Source of the DNA: an uncultured Eggerthella sp.
GTDB taxonomy: Bacteria; Actinomycetota; Coriobacteriia; Coriobacteriales; Eggerthellaceae
Assembly: GCA_900556585.1 (NCBI GenBank)
Contig: USPD01000004.1
Location: 1 to 60,506 of the forward strand
Length of the DNA: 60,506 nucleotides
Direction: 5' to 3'
In this document: piece by piece, positions 42,581 through 51,396 of the stretch
How positions within the stretch are numbered: the first letter of the stretch is position 1
How the letters are laid out: each line of letters begins with the position of its first letter
Notes under the pieces: model-generated
Told to the model about the DNA's origin: nothing
The model's input: the letters and a program-made list of their open reading frames with translations, nothing else
Databases searched by the model: none
Position numbers and translations under genes: made by a program

Positions 42581-43204
42581 TTATAGGGCTCCAATTTTGC
42601 GAAGCAGTTCATCGCTGGGATGAAATACTAATCCTTCTGCATACATACGACTTGCTTCGGTCAAATTACCTTCCGATAAACTTTCAATAATGCTTACCAC
42701 TTCATCTTGAGTGATCTCACGTTTGATTTTTCCAGGAACTCCTACAACCATATGGTAATCGGGAACTACCATACCTTCAGTAACTACGCATCCAGCTCCT
42801 ACAATGCAGTTATTGCCGATTTTTGCTCCATTTAAAACAACAGCATTCATACCAATTAATGAGTTGTCACCAATTTCGCATGCATGGATAATGCAGCCAT
42901 GGCCAAGGGTGGTATGTTCGCCAATAATAATAGGCTCGCCTTCTGATTCGTGCAGGACGCAGTTTTCTTGGATATTGGTTTCAGCACCAATTTCAATGTA
43001 GTCGCAATCGCCTCGTAAGCAGGCTCCGTGCATTACTACTGCGTGATAACCGATGCGAACATCGCCTACAATCCAACAGGTATCAGAAATGTATGCTTCA
43101 GGATGAATGTTAGTGTTGCCGCGATACTTGATAGTTGGAGCGGCAGCTTCGATTTGTTCGCGATAGCCTTCGGGAATGGTGTAAGTGTTTTTTCGTTCAA
43201 ACAT
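42581..43204 (-). CDS. Gamma-carbonic-anhydrase-like hexapeptide-repeat protein (PaaY/CaiE type)
   Basis: A left-handed beta-helix built from hexapeptides (VGDVRIGYHAVVMHGACLRGD and similar). The gamma-CA metal histidines are VLHESE, LGHGCIIHACEIG. A helical C-terminal extension follows (EVVSIIESLSEGNLTEAS). PaaY/CaiE relatives act as CoA thioesterases or support acyl-CoA pathways, so the function here is uncertain. GGAGG five bases before ATG 43204 decides the start; an upstream TTG would overlap that site. It sits next to uspA on the same strand. Confidence 0.85.
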   Translation of the reverse strand: MFERKNTYTIPEGYREQIEAAAPTIKYRGNTNIHPEAYISDTCWIVGDVRIGYHAVVMHGACLRGDCDYIEIGAETNIQENCVLHESEGEPIIIGEHTTLGHGCIIHACEIGDNSLIGMNAVVLNGAKIGNNCIVGAGCVVTEGMVVPDYHMVVGVPGKIKREITQDEVVSIIESLSEGNLTEASRMYAEGLVFHPSDELLRKIGAL

Positions 43205-43504
43205 GGGTTCCTCCAATAAGGGTAAACGCTTTCATGAAAGAAAAACAATTTTATGAAAGAATTATAGACCGACAAAATTGAAAATAAGCAAGATTAAGAC
43301 CGCCTTGTATCGCGAAAAACGAAACGAATATAGACAAAACAACAAGCTTTTCTTATGTGACCTGGAATAGGGGTATGCTATGAAGGCTTTGTACCGTAAC
43401 AAAAATGTAACGTACTTTAGCACTCTACTGTGATAAAGTAACGATGCTCAATATTAGAAATGCCTCAATGCTTGGTGCTGTAGAGCATAGATACCCTAAA
43501 GTTT

Positions 43505-43610
43505 GGCGTTTAAAGCTCGGTTGTTATAAATGTGGGTATCGTGCAGCTTAGGCGCTGTAAAGTGCGGAAGTTATAAGGCATGGGCACTATAGGGCGCAGT
43601 ATTTACTCGC
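43505..43610. repeat. 14-17-nt degenerate tandem repeat upstream of hisZG
   Basis: GGCGTTTAAAGCTC, GGTTGTTATAAATGT, GGGTATCGTGCAGCTTA, GGCGCTGTAAAGTGC, GGAAGTTATAAGGCAT and GGGCACTATAGGGC are contiguous. They lie in the 434-nt gap between two divergent 5' ends. The remainder of the gap (43205-43500) is AT-rich and holds spaced GTAAC direct repeats near 43398, 43409 and 43438 but no clear promoter. Confidence 0.55.
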
Positions 43611-43638
43611 AAGAAGAGAATGAGGAGAAAGAAGAACC

Positions 43639-45501
43639 ATGAACTACGTTACTCCAGTTGGCTTTCGCGACGTAGTAAGCGAAGAAGCCCTGGTTCGTGA
43701 AGAACTTACCTCTCGCGTACGCTCTTGTTTTGCTGCACGCGGGTACTTGCCTGTTGAAACTCCCACTTTGGAAGTTCTTGACGTTATGGAAGCTGGCGGC
43801 CATGTTCCTGAAGCTCCCTTTAAATTCTTCGATTCTCATGGTGATCTTTTGGCAATGCGTCCCGACGTTACGATGCAGATTGCGCGCATGTGCGCAGCGC
43901 GTAGCGAAACAATGGGGGGCATCACAAAACCTCTTCGTATTCGCTATACCCAGCGTGTGTTTCGTGAAAAAACAATCGAAGCAGCAGCACGCGAACTTAC
44001 CCAGTGCGGCGCAGAATGCCTAGGCGTTGCGGGAAGCGTTGCTGATGTTGAACTGGTTAGCATGATGGCAAACGCTCTTGAAGAATGCGGACTCACACGA
44101 TTTTCTATTGCGCTTGGATCTGCTGGTGTTTTGCGTGATTTGCTGAAGGCAAGTGGCGCAAGCGAACAATGGCAATCAGCGGTTCTGCAGGCTTATCACA
44201 CTTCAAACTTTGTGTATTTGAGCCAATTGGTTGAGGCTGCTGAACATGCTAATGCAGGCGCTATGGGATCTGCTGCGGGTGCGGGTGAGGTTGTCTCTGC
44301 TGCTGGCACAGATGAGGTTGACCCCACTGTTACGAATGATAGTGTTGCTGGCGTATCTACCGAAAATGCCAACCAGGCTGAAAAGAGCTTCAAATTGGCA
44401 GATCCTGCTCTTGATAATCCTGGCGAGGTAAACCTAGAAGTAGCGCGCGCTATTTTTGCTCTGTCGCGTTTGCGCGGCGGAAAACAGGCATTGCAAGAAG
44501 TGCATGCCTTACTTGAGCCTTTGGGTTGTGAAGCAGGTATTGAGGAGCTTGAGACTGTTTATGATGCTCTTGTAGAGGGTGGCCTGGGCGATAAGCTGTT
44601 AATTGATTTTTCCGTTATGAGTTCTTTTGACTACTACACGGGCTTGGTATTCGAAGCATATGCGCCCGGTCTTGGGTCTCCTCTTGGCGGTGGCGGTCGC
44701 TACGACAACCTTCTTGCTTCATATGGCGCAGAAAAGGTTCCTGCAGCAGGATTTGCTTTTTACCTAGAACAGGTTATGGCTGCTCGTCAAGCTGCGGCTC
44801 AGCAAGCAGCACGTGAAGCTGAACAGAAAGCAGCTAATTCCGAATCAGTCAACACGCAAAACCGCCCATTGCGCATTGCGGTTCCAAAGGGTTCTTTGAA
44901 AGAAGGATCAGTCGAAGTTCTAAAGAATGCAGGGCTTGATGTGGATGGCCTGTTGGATTCTGGCAGAACTTTAATGCTGCGTAATGGCGATGTTGAATAC
45001 ATTATTGTTCGCCCAACCGATGCTCCAGTATTCGTGGCGCTTGGTGCGGCTGATTGCGGCATTTGTGGCGAAGATTCTTTGCTAGAGGCTGCGCCTGATG
45101 TGGTCGAATTGGTCGACCTCAAATTTGGCGGTTGTCGCTTTGTGGTGGCAGAATCAAAGGGCACCACTGAAGCGGTGGAGGAGCGCTATCGCAAACTGGG
45201 CTCTATTCGTGTTGCTACCAAATACCCCAATATTACTCGTTCGTATTACGCCAAAATTGGTATGCCGGTAGAAATCGTAAAGCTTCATGGCAATATTGAA
45301 CTGGCGCCAATTACTGGAATGGCAGAGCGAATTGTAGATATTACCGCTACAGGTACCACCTTGCGCGAAAATAACCTTGTGGTGGTTGATGACGTGCTGG
45401 CCTCAACGGCGCGTTTCTTCGCGAACCCTTCATCTTTTAGAACAAATCCTCGTGTTGGTCAGCTTGCCAACACGCTATATGCTCAGGCAAAGGAGAACTA
45501 G
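43639..45501 (+). CDS. hisZG: HisZ-HisG fusion: ATP phosphoribosyltransferase regulatory and catalytic domains in one chain
   Basis: Residues 1-380 are HisZ, a histidyl-tRNA-synthetase-like domain (TPVGFRDVVSEEALVREEL, MRPDVTMQIARM, SFDYYTGLVFEAYAPG, GGGGRYDNLL) with a low-complexity Ala/Gly/Val insertion near 200-255. An Ala/Gln/Glu linker (380-408) joins it to a short-form HisG (LRIAVPKGSL, DCGICGEDSL, ATKYPNITRSYY, ITATGTTLRENNL). HisG starts histidine synthesis from ATP and PRPP, and short HisG needs HisZ for activity. Two genes are normal; here both are one 620-residue product, the first of the his run. Confidence 0.93.
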   Translation: MNYVTPVGFRDVVSEEALVREELTSRVRSCFAARGYLPVETPTLEVLDVMEAGGHVPEAPFKFFDSHGDLLAMRPDVTMQIARMCAARSETMGGITKPLRIRYTQRVFREKTIEAAARELTQCGAECLGVAGSVADVELVSMMANALEECGLTRFSIALGSAGVLRDLLKASGASEQWQSAVLQAYHTSNFVYLSQLVEAAEHANAGAMGSAAGAGEVVSAAGTDEVDPTVTNDSVAGVSTENANQAEKSFKLADPALDNPGEVNLEVARAIFALSRLRGGKQALQEVHALLEPLGCEAGIEELETVYDALVEGGLGDKLLIDFSVMSSFDYYTGLVFEAYAPGLGSPLGGGGRYDNLLASYGAEKVPAAGFAFYLEQVMAARQAAAQQAAREAEQKAANSESVNTQNRPLRIAVPKGSLKEGSVEVLKNAGLDVDGLLDSGRTLMLRNGDVEYIIVRPTDAPVFVALGAADCGICGEDSLLEAAPDVVELVDLKFGGCRFVVAESKGTTEAVEERYRKLGSIRVATKYPNITRSYYAKIGMPVEIVKLHGNIELAPITGMAERIVDITATGTTLRENNLVVVDDVLASTARFFANPSSFRTNPRVGQLANTLYAQAKEN

Positions 45502-45504
45502 CAC

Positions 45505-46929
45505 ATGAGACGAATTGAACTTGGCGCTGGCCAAATTTTCGAAGAAAAGATGCTTAATCGTACGGGTGCTTTCAATGCGGAAGCGCTTATTGCAGCAACA
45601 AATATTGTTGAAGATGTGCGTAGCCGTGGTGACGAAGCTCTGCGTGAATATACTAAGAAGTTTGACGGCGTTGAATTGGAAACCTTCCGTGTTTCTCAAA
45701 GCGCAATTGATGAGGCGCTAACGCGTGTTGATCCAAAGGTTGCTTCGGCGATCCAGCAGGCGGCTGCTCAAATTCGCGATTTCCATGATCGTCAAAAGCA
45801 GCAGGGTTGGTTCACTTTGCGTGAAGATGGCGCTTTGGTAGGCGCTAAGGTGCAGCCGCTTGATTCGGTTGGTATTTATGTGCCAGGTGGTCGTGCGCTG
45901 TATCCTTCTTCGGTACTTATGAATGCAATTCCCGCTTCTGTTGCAGGCGTTCGGCGTATTGTGTGTGTAACGCCTCCGACAAAGGATGGTTCTTTGGATC
46001 CTGCAATTTTGGAGGCATGTCGTGTATCTGGCGTAACTGAAATATATTCAGTTGGCGGTGCGCAGGCTATTGCCGCTTTAGCATATGGTACGGAATCTAT
46101 TGCAAAGGTGGATAAGATCACAGGCCCCGGTAATGCATTTGTTGCGGCTGCTAAAAAAGTAGTTTCTGGTGATGTGGGAATTGATATGATTGCTGGACCT
46201 TCTGAAGTGTGCGTCGTGGCCGACGAAACGGCACTTCCAGAATTGGTGGCAATTGATCTTATGGCTCAGGCAGAACATGATCCGCTGGCAAGCTGCTATT
46301 TAGTTACGTTTTCAGCAGAATATGCTGATCAAGTAGAAGCAGCAATTGAGCTTCACATGCAGGGCTCAACGCGTGCTGAAATTACCACCGCATCCCTGAC
46401 TAATCAGGGTCTGATTATTATTTGTCCTGATATGAATACGGCTTTGGATGTTGTTAATGTTATTGCCCCAGAGCACTTGGAATTACACGTGCCTGATGCA
46501 ATGGAATTATTGGGCGCTATTCGTCATGCGGGTGCTATTTTCTGTGGTGAATGGACCCCGGAAGCAGCGGGCGACTATGTGGCTGGTCCTAACCATACGC
46601 TTCCAACGGGTGGCACTGCTCGTTTTTCAAGCCCTCTTTCGGTTGATGAATTCATTAAGAAATCGAGTGTTCTACAGTATTCACCTGCTGCTCTGGTACG
46701 CGATTCGCAGGCAATCATTGCGCTTGCAGATCACGAAGGATTGTGGTCTCATGCGCAAAGCGTGCGTTTGCGCTGCAAATTGGTTGAGCAGGCTTTTGAG
46801 CAGGTTGCGGCACAACAGGGCGTTGATCCTTCGACGGTTTCAGCCTGCGGTGTTGTAACTGATACAGTTGCTGATGCGGCTGTTCAGTCAGGCACTACTT
46901 CGGCAGCATCGGATTCGGAGGCGAACTAA
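45505..46929 (+). CDS. hisD: Histidinol dehydrogenase
   Basis: Zinc enzyme performing the last two oxidations to histidine. Landmarks are VGIYVPGGRALYPSSVLMNAIPA, KITGPGNAFVAAAKKVV, IAGPSEVCVVAD, zinc-site MAQAEHDPLA and NHTLPTGGTARF. The C-terminal 45 residues after the family end are Ala/Val/Thr/Ser-rich. It begins three bases after hisZG with AAAGGAG upstream. Confidence 0.95.
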   Translation: MRRIELGAGQIFEEKMLNRTGAFNAEALIAATNIVEDVRSRGDEALREYTKKFDGVELETFRVSQSAIDEALTRVDPKVASAIQQAAAQIRDFHDRQKQQGWFTLREDGALVGAKVQPLDSVGIYVPGGRALYPSSVLMNAIPASVAGVRRIVCVTPPTKDGSLDPAILEACRVSGVTEIYSVGGAQAIAALAYGTESIAKVDKITGPGNAFVAAAKKVVSGDVGIDMIAGPSEVCVVADETALPELVAIDLMAQAEHDPLASCYLVTFSAEYADQVEAAIELHMQGSTRAEITTASLTNQGLIIICPDMNTALDVVNVIAPEHLELHVPDAMELLGAIRHAGAIFCGEWTPEAAGDYVAGPNHTLPTGGTARFSSPLSVDEFIKKSSVLQYSPAALVRDSQAIIALADHEGLWSHAQSVRLRCKLVEQAFEQVAAQQGVDPSTVSACGVVTDTVADAAVQSGTTSAASDSEAN

Positions 46930-46930
46930 T

Positions 46931-48001
46931 ATGAAAACAGTTCGGCCTTCTCAGCCTGCACTTGATGGATTAACACCTTATGATCCTAAGTATTTGCCGG
47001 CTAAGCAGCTTATGTCTGCAAATGAAAATCCAAATAATGTGTCTGAAGATGTGCAGATAGAAATTCGTAAAGCTCTTAAGAATTTCCCTTTCAACAGGTA
47101 TCCCGATCCTTTGGCAAACGAACTACGCGATTTGATCGCGGAAGCTAATGGCCTTACGCGCAATAACGTATTACTGGGCAATGGCGGCGATGAGCTTCTA
47201 TTCAACTTTGCGCTTGCTTGGGGTGGTCCTGGGCGTACATTTTTAAATGTGCCCCCAACATTTTCGGTATATGAAGCGAATGCGCGTTTGGTTGGAACGA
47301 ATGTTGTCAACATTCCACGTAAGCCTAATTTTGACATTGATGAGGAAGCGGTGCTTAATCGTGTAGCGCAGGGCGATATTGATTTCATTATGATTACCAG
47401 CCCAAATAATCCTACAGGCAAGCTTGCTCGTGGATCATTTGTGCGCGAACTTCTCAATTCAACCGACGCGTTGGTAATGGTTGACGAAGCATACTTTGAA
47501 TTTTCTCGTTCAACTATGCGTCCACTGTTGGAAGAGCATGAAAACTTGGTAATTCTGCGCACGTTTTCCAAGGCATTTAGCTTGGCGGGTGTTCGTTTAG
47601 GTTATCTGCTTGCGAACGAATCGGTTATTCGTGAATTCATTAAGGTACGCCAACCTTATTCGGTTGATGCTCTTTCGCAGGCAATCGGCTGTGCGGTGTT
47701 TCGTAATCGTGCGAAATTCGAACCAGGGATTGAGCAAATTATCGAACAGCGTGGTGTGCTTATTGAAAAATTACGTTTAATGTCAACTGTTGAAGTATTC
47801 GATTCGGATTCGAATTACATCCTTGTTCGTTTGCCTAAGGCAGGTGAAGTTTGGCAGCAGCTGTATGATCGCGGCATATTGGTTCGCGATTTTTCAAGCG
47901 CACCGCTTTTGGAAAATTGTTTGCGTATTTCAGTGGGCTTGCCAGAAGAAAACGAAGCATTGCTTGCTGCACTAGCGGACATTTTAGCTGCTCAGAACTA
48001 A
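46931..48001 (+). CDS. hisC: Histidinol-phosphate aminotransferase
   Basis: Fold-type I PLP enzyme of 356 residues: LMSANENPNNVSEDV, NRYPDPLANELRDLIA, LLGNGGDELL, TSPNNPTGKLA, VDEAYFEFS and PLP lysine LRTFSKAFSLAGVRLGY. ATG 46931 is chosen because GGAGG precedes it and it follows the hisD stop by one base; the upstream in-frame extension lies within hisD. Confidence 0.95.
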   Translation: MKTVRPSQPALDGLTPYDPKYLPAKQLMSANENPNNVSEDVQIEIRKALKNFPFNRYPDPLANELRDLIAEANGLTRNNVLLGNGGDELLFNFALAWGGPGRTFLNVPPTFSVYEANARLVGTNVVNIPRKPNFDIDEEAVLNRVAQGDIDFIMITSPNNPTGKLARGSFVRELLNSTDALVMVDEAYFEFSRSTMRPLLEEHENLVILRTFSKAFSLAGVRLGYLLANESVIREFIKVRQPYSVDALSQAIGCAVFRNRAKFEPGIEQIIEQRGVLIEKLRLMSTVEVFDSDSNYILVRLPKAGEVWQQLYDRGILVRDFSSAPLLENCLRISVGLPEENEALLAALADILAAQN

Positions 48002-48034
48002 TGCGTATACACGGTATTCGCTAGTATTGTTTTG

Positions 48035-48050
48035 ATAGCGCATGCGCTAT
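48035..48050. promoter_or_regulatory. Perfect 16-bp palindrome upstream of hisB
   Basis: ATAGCGCATGCGCTAT is a perfect palindrome preceded by ATTGTTTT, in the 186-nt interval between hisC and hisB, the only wide gap inside the his run. It could be an operator for an internal promoter; no regulator is identifiable. Confidence 0.4.
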
Positions 48051-48187
48051 GGTTAATTCGATGGCGGCATATTTCGCTGCTGGCTTGCATATATGAGTTA
48101 ACGTGCATGAAAGAATTGTGGTGTAGCCTGCAGTGTATATACATGCATGGTTGAAGGTAAAAAAGACTGAAGGCAAAAGGAGCAACT

Positions 48188-48787
48188 ATGGCAGAATCTT
48201 CTCGCGTGGCGAAGGTTACGCGCGCAACGAAAGAAACTGATATTGCGCTTTCTCTCGCTATTGATGGCACGGGCACAACAGCCATTGATACAGGCGTGCC
48301 ATTCTTTGATCATATGCTTGATGCCTTTGGTAGGCATGGTTTGTTTGATTTGGAAGTTCAGGCAAAAGGTGACATTGAAGTAGATGCTCATCATACGGTA
48401 GAAGATGTGGGCATTGTACTGGGTAAGGCATTTGCTCAAGCCATGGGGGACAAGCGTGGTATTGTGCGATTTGGCTCTCAGCTTCTTCCTATGGATGAAA
48501 CGCTTGTGCTTGCTGCGGTTGATATTTCAGGGCGTGGGCAGCTGCACTGGGATGTGGATGTTCCTTTATGCACGCTTGGCATTTTTGATACATCCTTGGC
48601 AAAGGAATTCTTTATTGCGTTCGCTACAAATGCGCAGGTGACCCTTCACGTTCGTATGATGGCGGGCGAAAATGCCCACCACATCGTCGAAGCATGCTTT
48701 AAGGCGGTCGGCCGTGCAATGCGGTATGCGCTGGAGCTTGATTCGCGTGCTATGGATGCTTTACCTTCCACAAAAGGAGCGCTGTAA
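48188..48787 (+). CDS. hisB: Imidazoleglycerol-phosphate dehydratase
   Basis: Monofunctional HisB of 199 residues with the manganese-binding His motifs: FFDHMLDAFGRHGLFDLEV, DAHHTVEDVGIVLG, and AGENAHHIVEACFKA. No phosphatase domain is attached. AAAAGGAGC precedes the ATG. The TAA stop shares its last base with the hisH start. Confidence 0.95.
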   Translation: MAESSRVAKVTRATKETDIALSLAIDGTGTTAIDTGVPFFDHMLDAFGRHGLFDLEVQAKGDIEVDAHHTVEDVGIVLGKAFAQAMGDKRGIVRFGSQLLPMDETLVLAAVDISGRGQLHWDVDVPLCTLGIFDTSLAKEFFIAFATNAQVTLHVRMMAGENAHHIVEACFKAVGRAMRYALELDSRAMDALPSTKGAL

Positions 48788-49467
48788 TGATTGCTGTTGT
48801 TGATTACTGTAAGGGCAATTTACGCAGTGTTGAGCGTGGCTTAATTGATGCCGGTGGCGATGCTTGTATAACTGATGATCCTGAAGTAATTGCTGCCGCT
48901 GATGCGGTGGTGCTTCCTGGAGTAGGGGCTTTTGCAGATGCATCGGAAACTATGCTCAAAACTGGGCAGATGCAGGCAATTCGCGAAAGCATTAAGCAGG
49001 GAAAGCTGTTTTTGGGTATTTGTCTTGGAGAACATTTACTGTTTACGGAAGGCACCGAAGGCGCAGTAAATGCATCGACAGAAGGGGACGCTCAGACGCA
49101 TACTACTGTTGAAGGGCTAGGCGTCATTCCTGGTACTGTTGATCGTATTCCAGCGTTCGATGAAGCGGGGAAGCGCTATAAGGTTCCTCATGTTGGGTGG
49201 AATTCCATTGAATTTGATATTGACTGCACCTGTCCGCTTTTGAAAGGCGTAAAACCAGGAGAATATTTCTACTTCACACATAGCTATATTGCTCCGCAAT
49301 CAGAGGCAACTATAGCTACTACCACCCATTCGGTAACGTTTCCCTGCGTTGTCCAAAAGGGAGAAACGGTGTTTGGTGTGCAGTTTCATCCCGAAAAATC
49401 ATCGGATGCAGGGGCGCAAGTTATGAAGAATTTTGTTCAGTTGGTAGCTGAATACACGGGTAAGTAA
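48787..49467 (+). CDS. hisH: Imidazole glycerol phosphate synthase glutaminase subunit
   Basis: Class I glutamine amidotransferase of 226 residues: VVDYCKGNLRSVERGL, VVLPGVGAFADA, nucleophile motif LGICLGEHLLF, and VFGVQFHPEKSS with catalytic His and Glu. It supplies ammonia to HisF. The family consensus after the nucleophile is GxCxGMQ; here it is GEH, lacking the Gln. A 15-20-residue Thr/Glu/Ala-rich stretch (GAVNASTEGDAQTHTT) extends the loop after it. Confidence 0.93.
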   Translation: MIAVVDYCKGNLRSVERGLIDAGGDACITDDPEVIAAADAVVLPGVGAFADASETMLKTGQMQAIRESIKQGKLFLGICLGEHLLFTEGTEGAVNASTEGDAQTHTTVEGLGVIPGTVDRIPAFDEAGKRYKVPHVGWNSIEFDIDCTCPLLKGVKPGEYFYFTHSYIAPQSEATIATTTHSVTFPCVVQKGETVFGVQFHPEKSSDAGAQVMKNFVQLVAEYTGK

Positions 49468-49479
49468 AGGAGCAGGGTA

Positions 49480-50214
49480 ATGGATTTGCTACCCGCTATT
49501 GATATTTTAGACGGTAAAGCGGTTCGCCTTGCTAAGGGTGACTATAACGCGGTTACGGTATATAACGAAAGTCCTGTTGCGCAAGCAGCGAAATTTAAAG
49601 AGCAGGGTGCTCGTTGGATTCACGTTGTTGATTTGAATGGTGCACGCAGTGGTGTTCCGGAAAATATTGCCCTTATTGAGCAGATTATTCACGAAACCGG
49701 CTTACATATTGAAGTTGGCGGCGGTATTCGCAGCCTAGACACCATAAAACGTCTTGCTCAGGCAGGTGTTTCTCGTGTGGTATTGGGTACAACGCTGGTA
49801 ACTGATCAGGAATTCGCAAAGCAAGCGCTTGCTGAATTTCCCGATATGTTAACGGCTGGAATTGATGCTAAAAATGGTGAAGTTGCGGTAGCTGGTTGGC
49901 GTGAGGGAGCAGGTGTTCCTGCTGAAGAACTTATCGCAGAAGTTGGTCGTCTTGGTTTTAAGCATTTGGTTTATACCGACATTTCGCGCGATGGCATGCA
50001 AACAGGTATTGATGCTAAGCGTTACGTGGAAGTGTCGCGCGTGTTTGGTCATCCCGTGATTGCATCGGGCGGCGTTGCAAGCCTGGATGATATTAAAAAC
50101 CTTTCTGTTGTTGCCGAATCTATTGAAGGTGTTATTGCGGGTCGTGCTGTATATGAAGGCAGCCTGGATGTTAAAGAAGCACTAACTGTGTGCGAAAGGA
50201 CCTACGCATGTTAA
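49480..50214 (+). CDS. hisA: ProFAR isomerase (HisA)
   Basis: TIM barrel of 244 residues: LLPAIDILDGKAVRLAKGDYN (catalytic Asp), IEVGGGIRSLDTIKRL phosphate site, TAGIDAKNGEVAV, YTDISRDGMQTG and IASGGVASLDD. It performs the Amadori rearrangement of ProFAR. It overlaps hisF by seven bases. Confidence 0.94.
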   Translation: MDLLPAIDILDGKAVRLAKGDYNAVTVYNESPVAQAAKFKEQGARWIHVVDLNGARSGVPENIALIEQIIHETGLHIEVGGGIRSLDTIKRLAQAGVSRVVLGTTLVTDQEFAKQALAEFPDMLTAGIDAKNGEVAVAGWREGAGVPAEELIAEVGRLGFKHLVYTDISRDGMQTGIDAKRYVEVSRVFGHPVIASGGVASLDDIKNLSVVAESIEGVIAGRAVYEGSLDVKEALTVCERTYAC

Positions 50215-50972
50215 CTAAGCGCGTTATTCCCTGTATGGATGTTAAGGATGGCAGGGTTGTAAAGGGTGTTAACTTTGTTAATCTGCGTGATGCAGGTGAT
50301 CCGATCGAGCTTGCTCAGCGCTACGACGAACAACGTGCTGACGAAGTAATTTTTTTGGACATTACGGCAACCCATGAAGGACGTGCGACTACGGTTGAAA
50401 TGGCCAGTCGTGCAAGCGAAGAACTTCATTTGCCCTATTGCGTGGGTGGCGGTTTTCGTAGCGTTGCTGATATTCGTACGATGATTGCCGCAGGTGCGGA
50501 CAAAGTATCGGTCAATTCTGCTGCTCTAGCTGATCCAACGCTTATAACGCAAGCCGCAGCTGCATTTGGAACTCAGGCTATCCTTTGCGCTATTGATGCT
50601 AAACAGGTTCCAGGTAATCCTAATAAATGGGAAGTATATGTTCATGGTGGTCGTAAAAACACGGGCGTCGATGCAGTTGAATGGGCAGCTGAAGCTGCCA
50701 AGCGTGGTGCTGGCGAAATCCTGCTTACCAGTATGGATCGTGATGGCAGCAAAGATGGCTTCGATATTCCTCTTACTCGTGCAGTTGCGCGTGCAGTAAG
50801 TATTCCTGTTATTGCTTCAGGTGGCGTAGGTAAACTTGAGCATTTTGCTGAAGGCATTATTGAAGGCGAGGCCGATGCGGTGCTGGCAGCAAGCGTATTT
50901 CATTTCGGTGAGCTTACTATTCGCGAAGTGAAAGAATATATGCGTTCACAAGGCATTCCTGTTCGTTTGTAA
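50208..50972 (+). CDS. hisF: Imidazole glycerol phosphate synthase cyclase subunit
   Basis: TIM barrel of 254 residues: RVIPCMDVKDGRVVKGVNFV with catalytic Asp, VGGGFRSVADIR, ILCAIDAKQVPGN with the second Asp, TSMDRDGSKDGFD, and IASGGVGKLEHF. It closes the imidazole ring with ammonia from HisH. AAAGGA lies seven bases before ATG 50208, which is inside the hisA end; an earlier in-frame start is not needed. Confidence 0.95.
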   Translation: MLTKRVIPCMDVKDGRVVKGVNFVNLRDAGDPIELAQRYDEQRADEVIFLDITATHEGRATTVEMASRASEELHLPYCVGGGFRSVADIRTMIAAGADKVSVNSAALADPTLITQAAAAFGTQAILCAIDAKQVPGNPNKWEVYVHGGRKNTGVDAVEWAAEAAKRGAGEILLTSMDRDGSKDGFDIPLTRAVARAVSIPVIASGGVGKLEHFAEGIIEGEADAVLAASVFHFGELTIREVKEYMRSQGIPVRL

Positions 50973-51005
50973 TTGTTCGGTCTTGAATCATCTTAGGAGA
51001 ACATC

Positions 51006-51320
51006 ATGGATGTACATGAGCTTACCTATAATGCTGATGGTCTTATTCCCTGTATTGTGCAGGATGCCACAACGCGTGAAGTGCTTATGATGGCATGGAT
51101 GAACGAAGAATCCGTCCAGCGCACCCTTGATCAAAAAACAACCTGGTTCTGGTCGCGTAGTCGTCAGAAGTTTTGGCATAAAGGGGAAGAATCGGGCAAT
51201 ACGCAAGAGCTAGTAGAGCTTCGCTATGATTGCGACGCCGATACGTTGCTTGCGCTGGTAAATCCAGCAGGCCCAGCTTGCCATACGGGCAATGTCACTT
51301 GCTTTTATCGTGCATTTTAA
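51006..51320 (+). CDS. hisI: Phosphoribosyl-AMP cyclohydrolase
   Basis: The 104-residue protein has the metal-binding motif RYDCDADTLLALV and CHTGNVTCFY, with the substrate region TTWFWSRSRQKFWHKGEESGN. It opens the adenine ring in histidine synthesis. No HisE (pyrophosphohydrolase) domain is fused and no hisE gene is in the window. Confidence 0.95.
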   Translation: MDVHELTYNADGLIPCIVQDATTREVLMMAWMNEESVQRTLDQKTTWFWSRSRQKFWHKGEESGNTQELVELRYDCDADTLLALVNPAGPACHTGNVTCFYRAF

Positions 51321-51322
51321 GT

Positions 51323-51342
51323 ACTTCTGCTCAGAAGTTTTT
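51323..51342 (+). terminator. Rho-independent terminator of the his run
   Basis: ACTTCT-GCTC-AGAAGT followed by five T, starting three bases after the hisI stop. It is short but well placed. Confidence 0.65.
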
Positions 51343-51396
51343 AGTTTACCTATACCATAGCCAAACAAAGGTTACTGCGTTAATAGAGGTTACACG

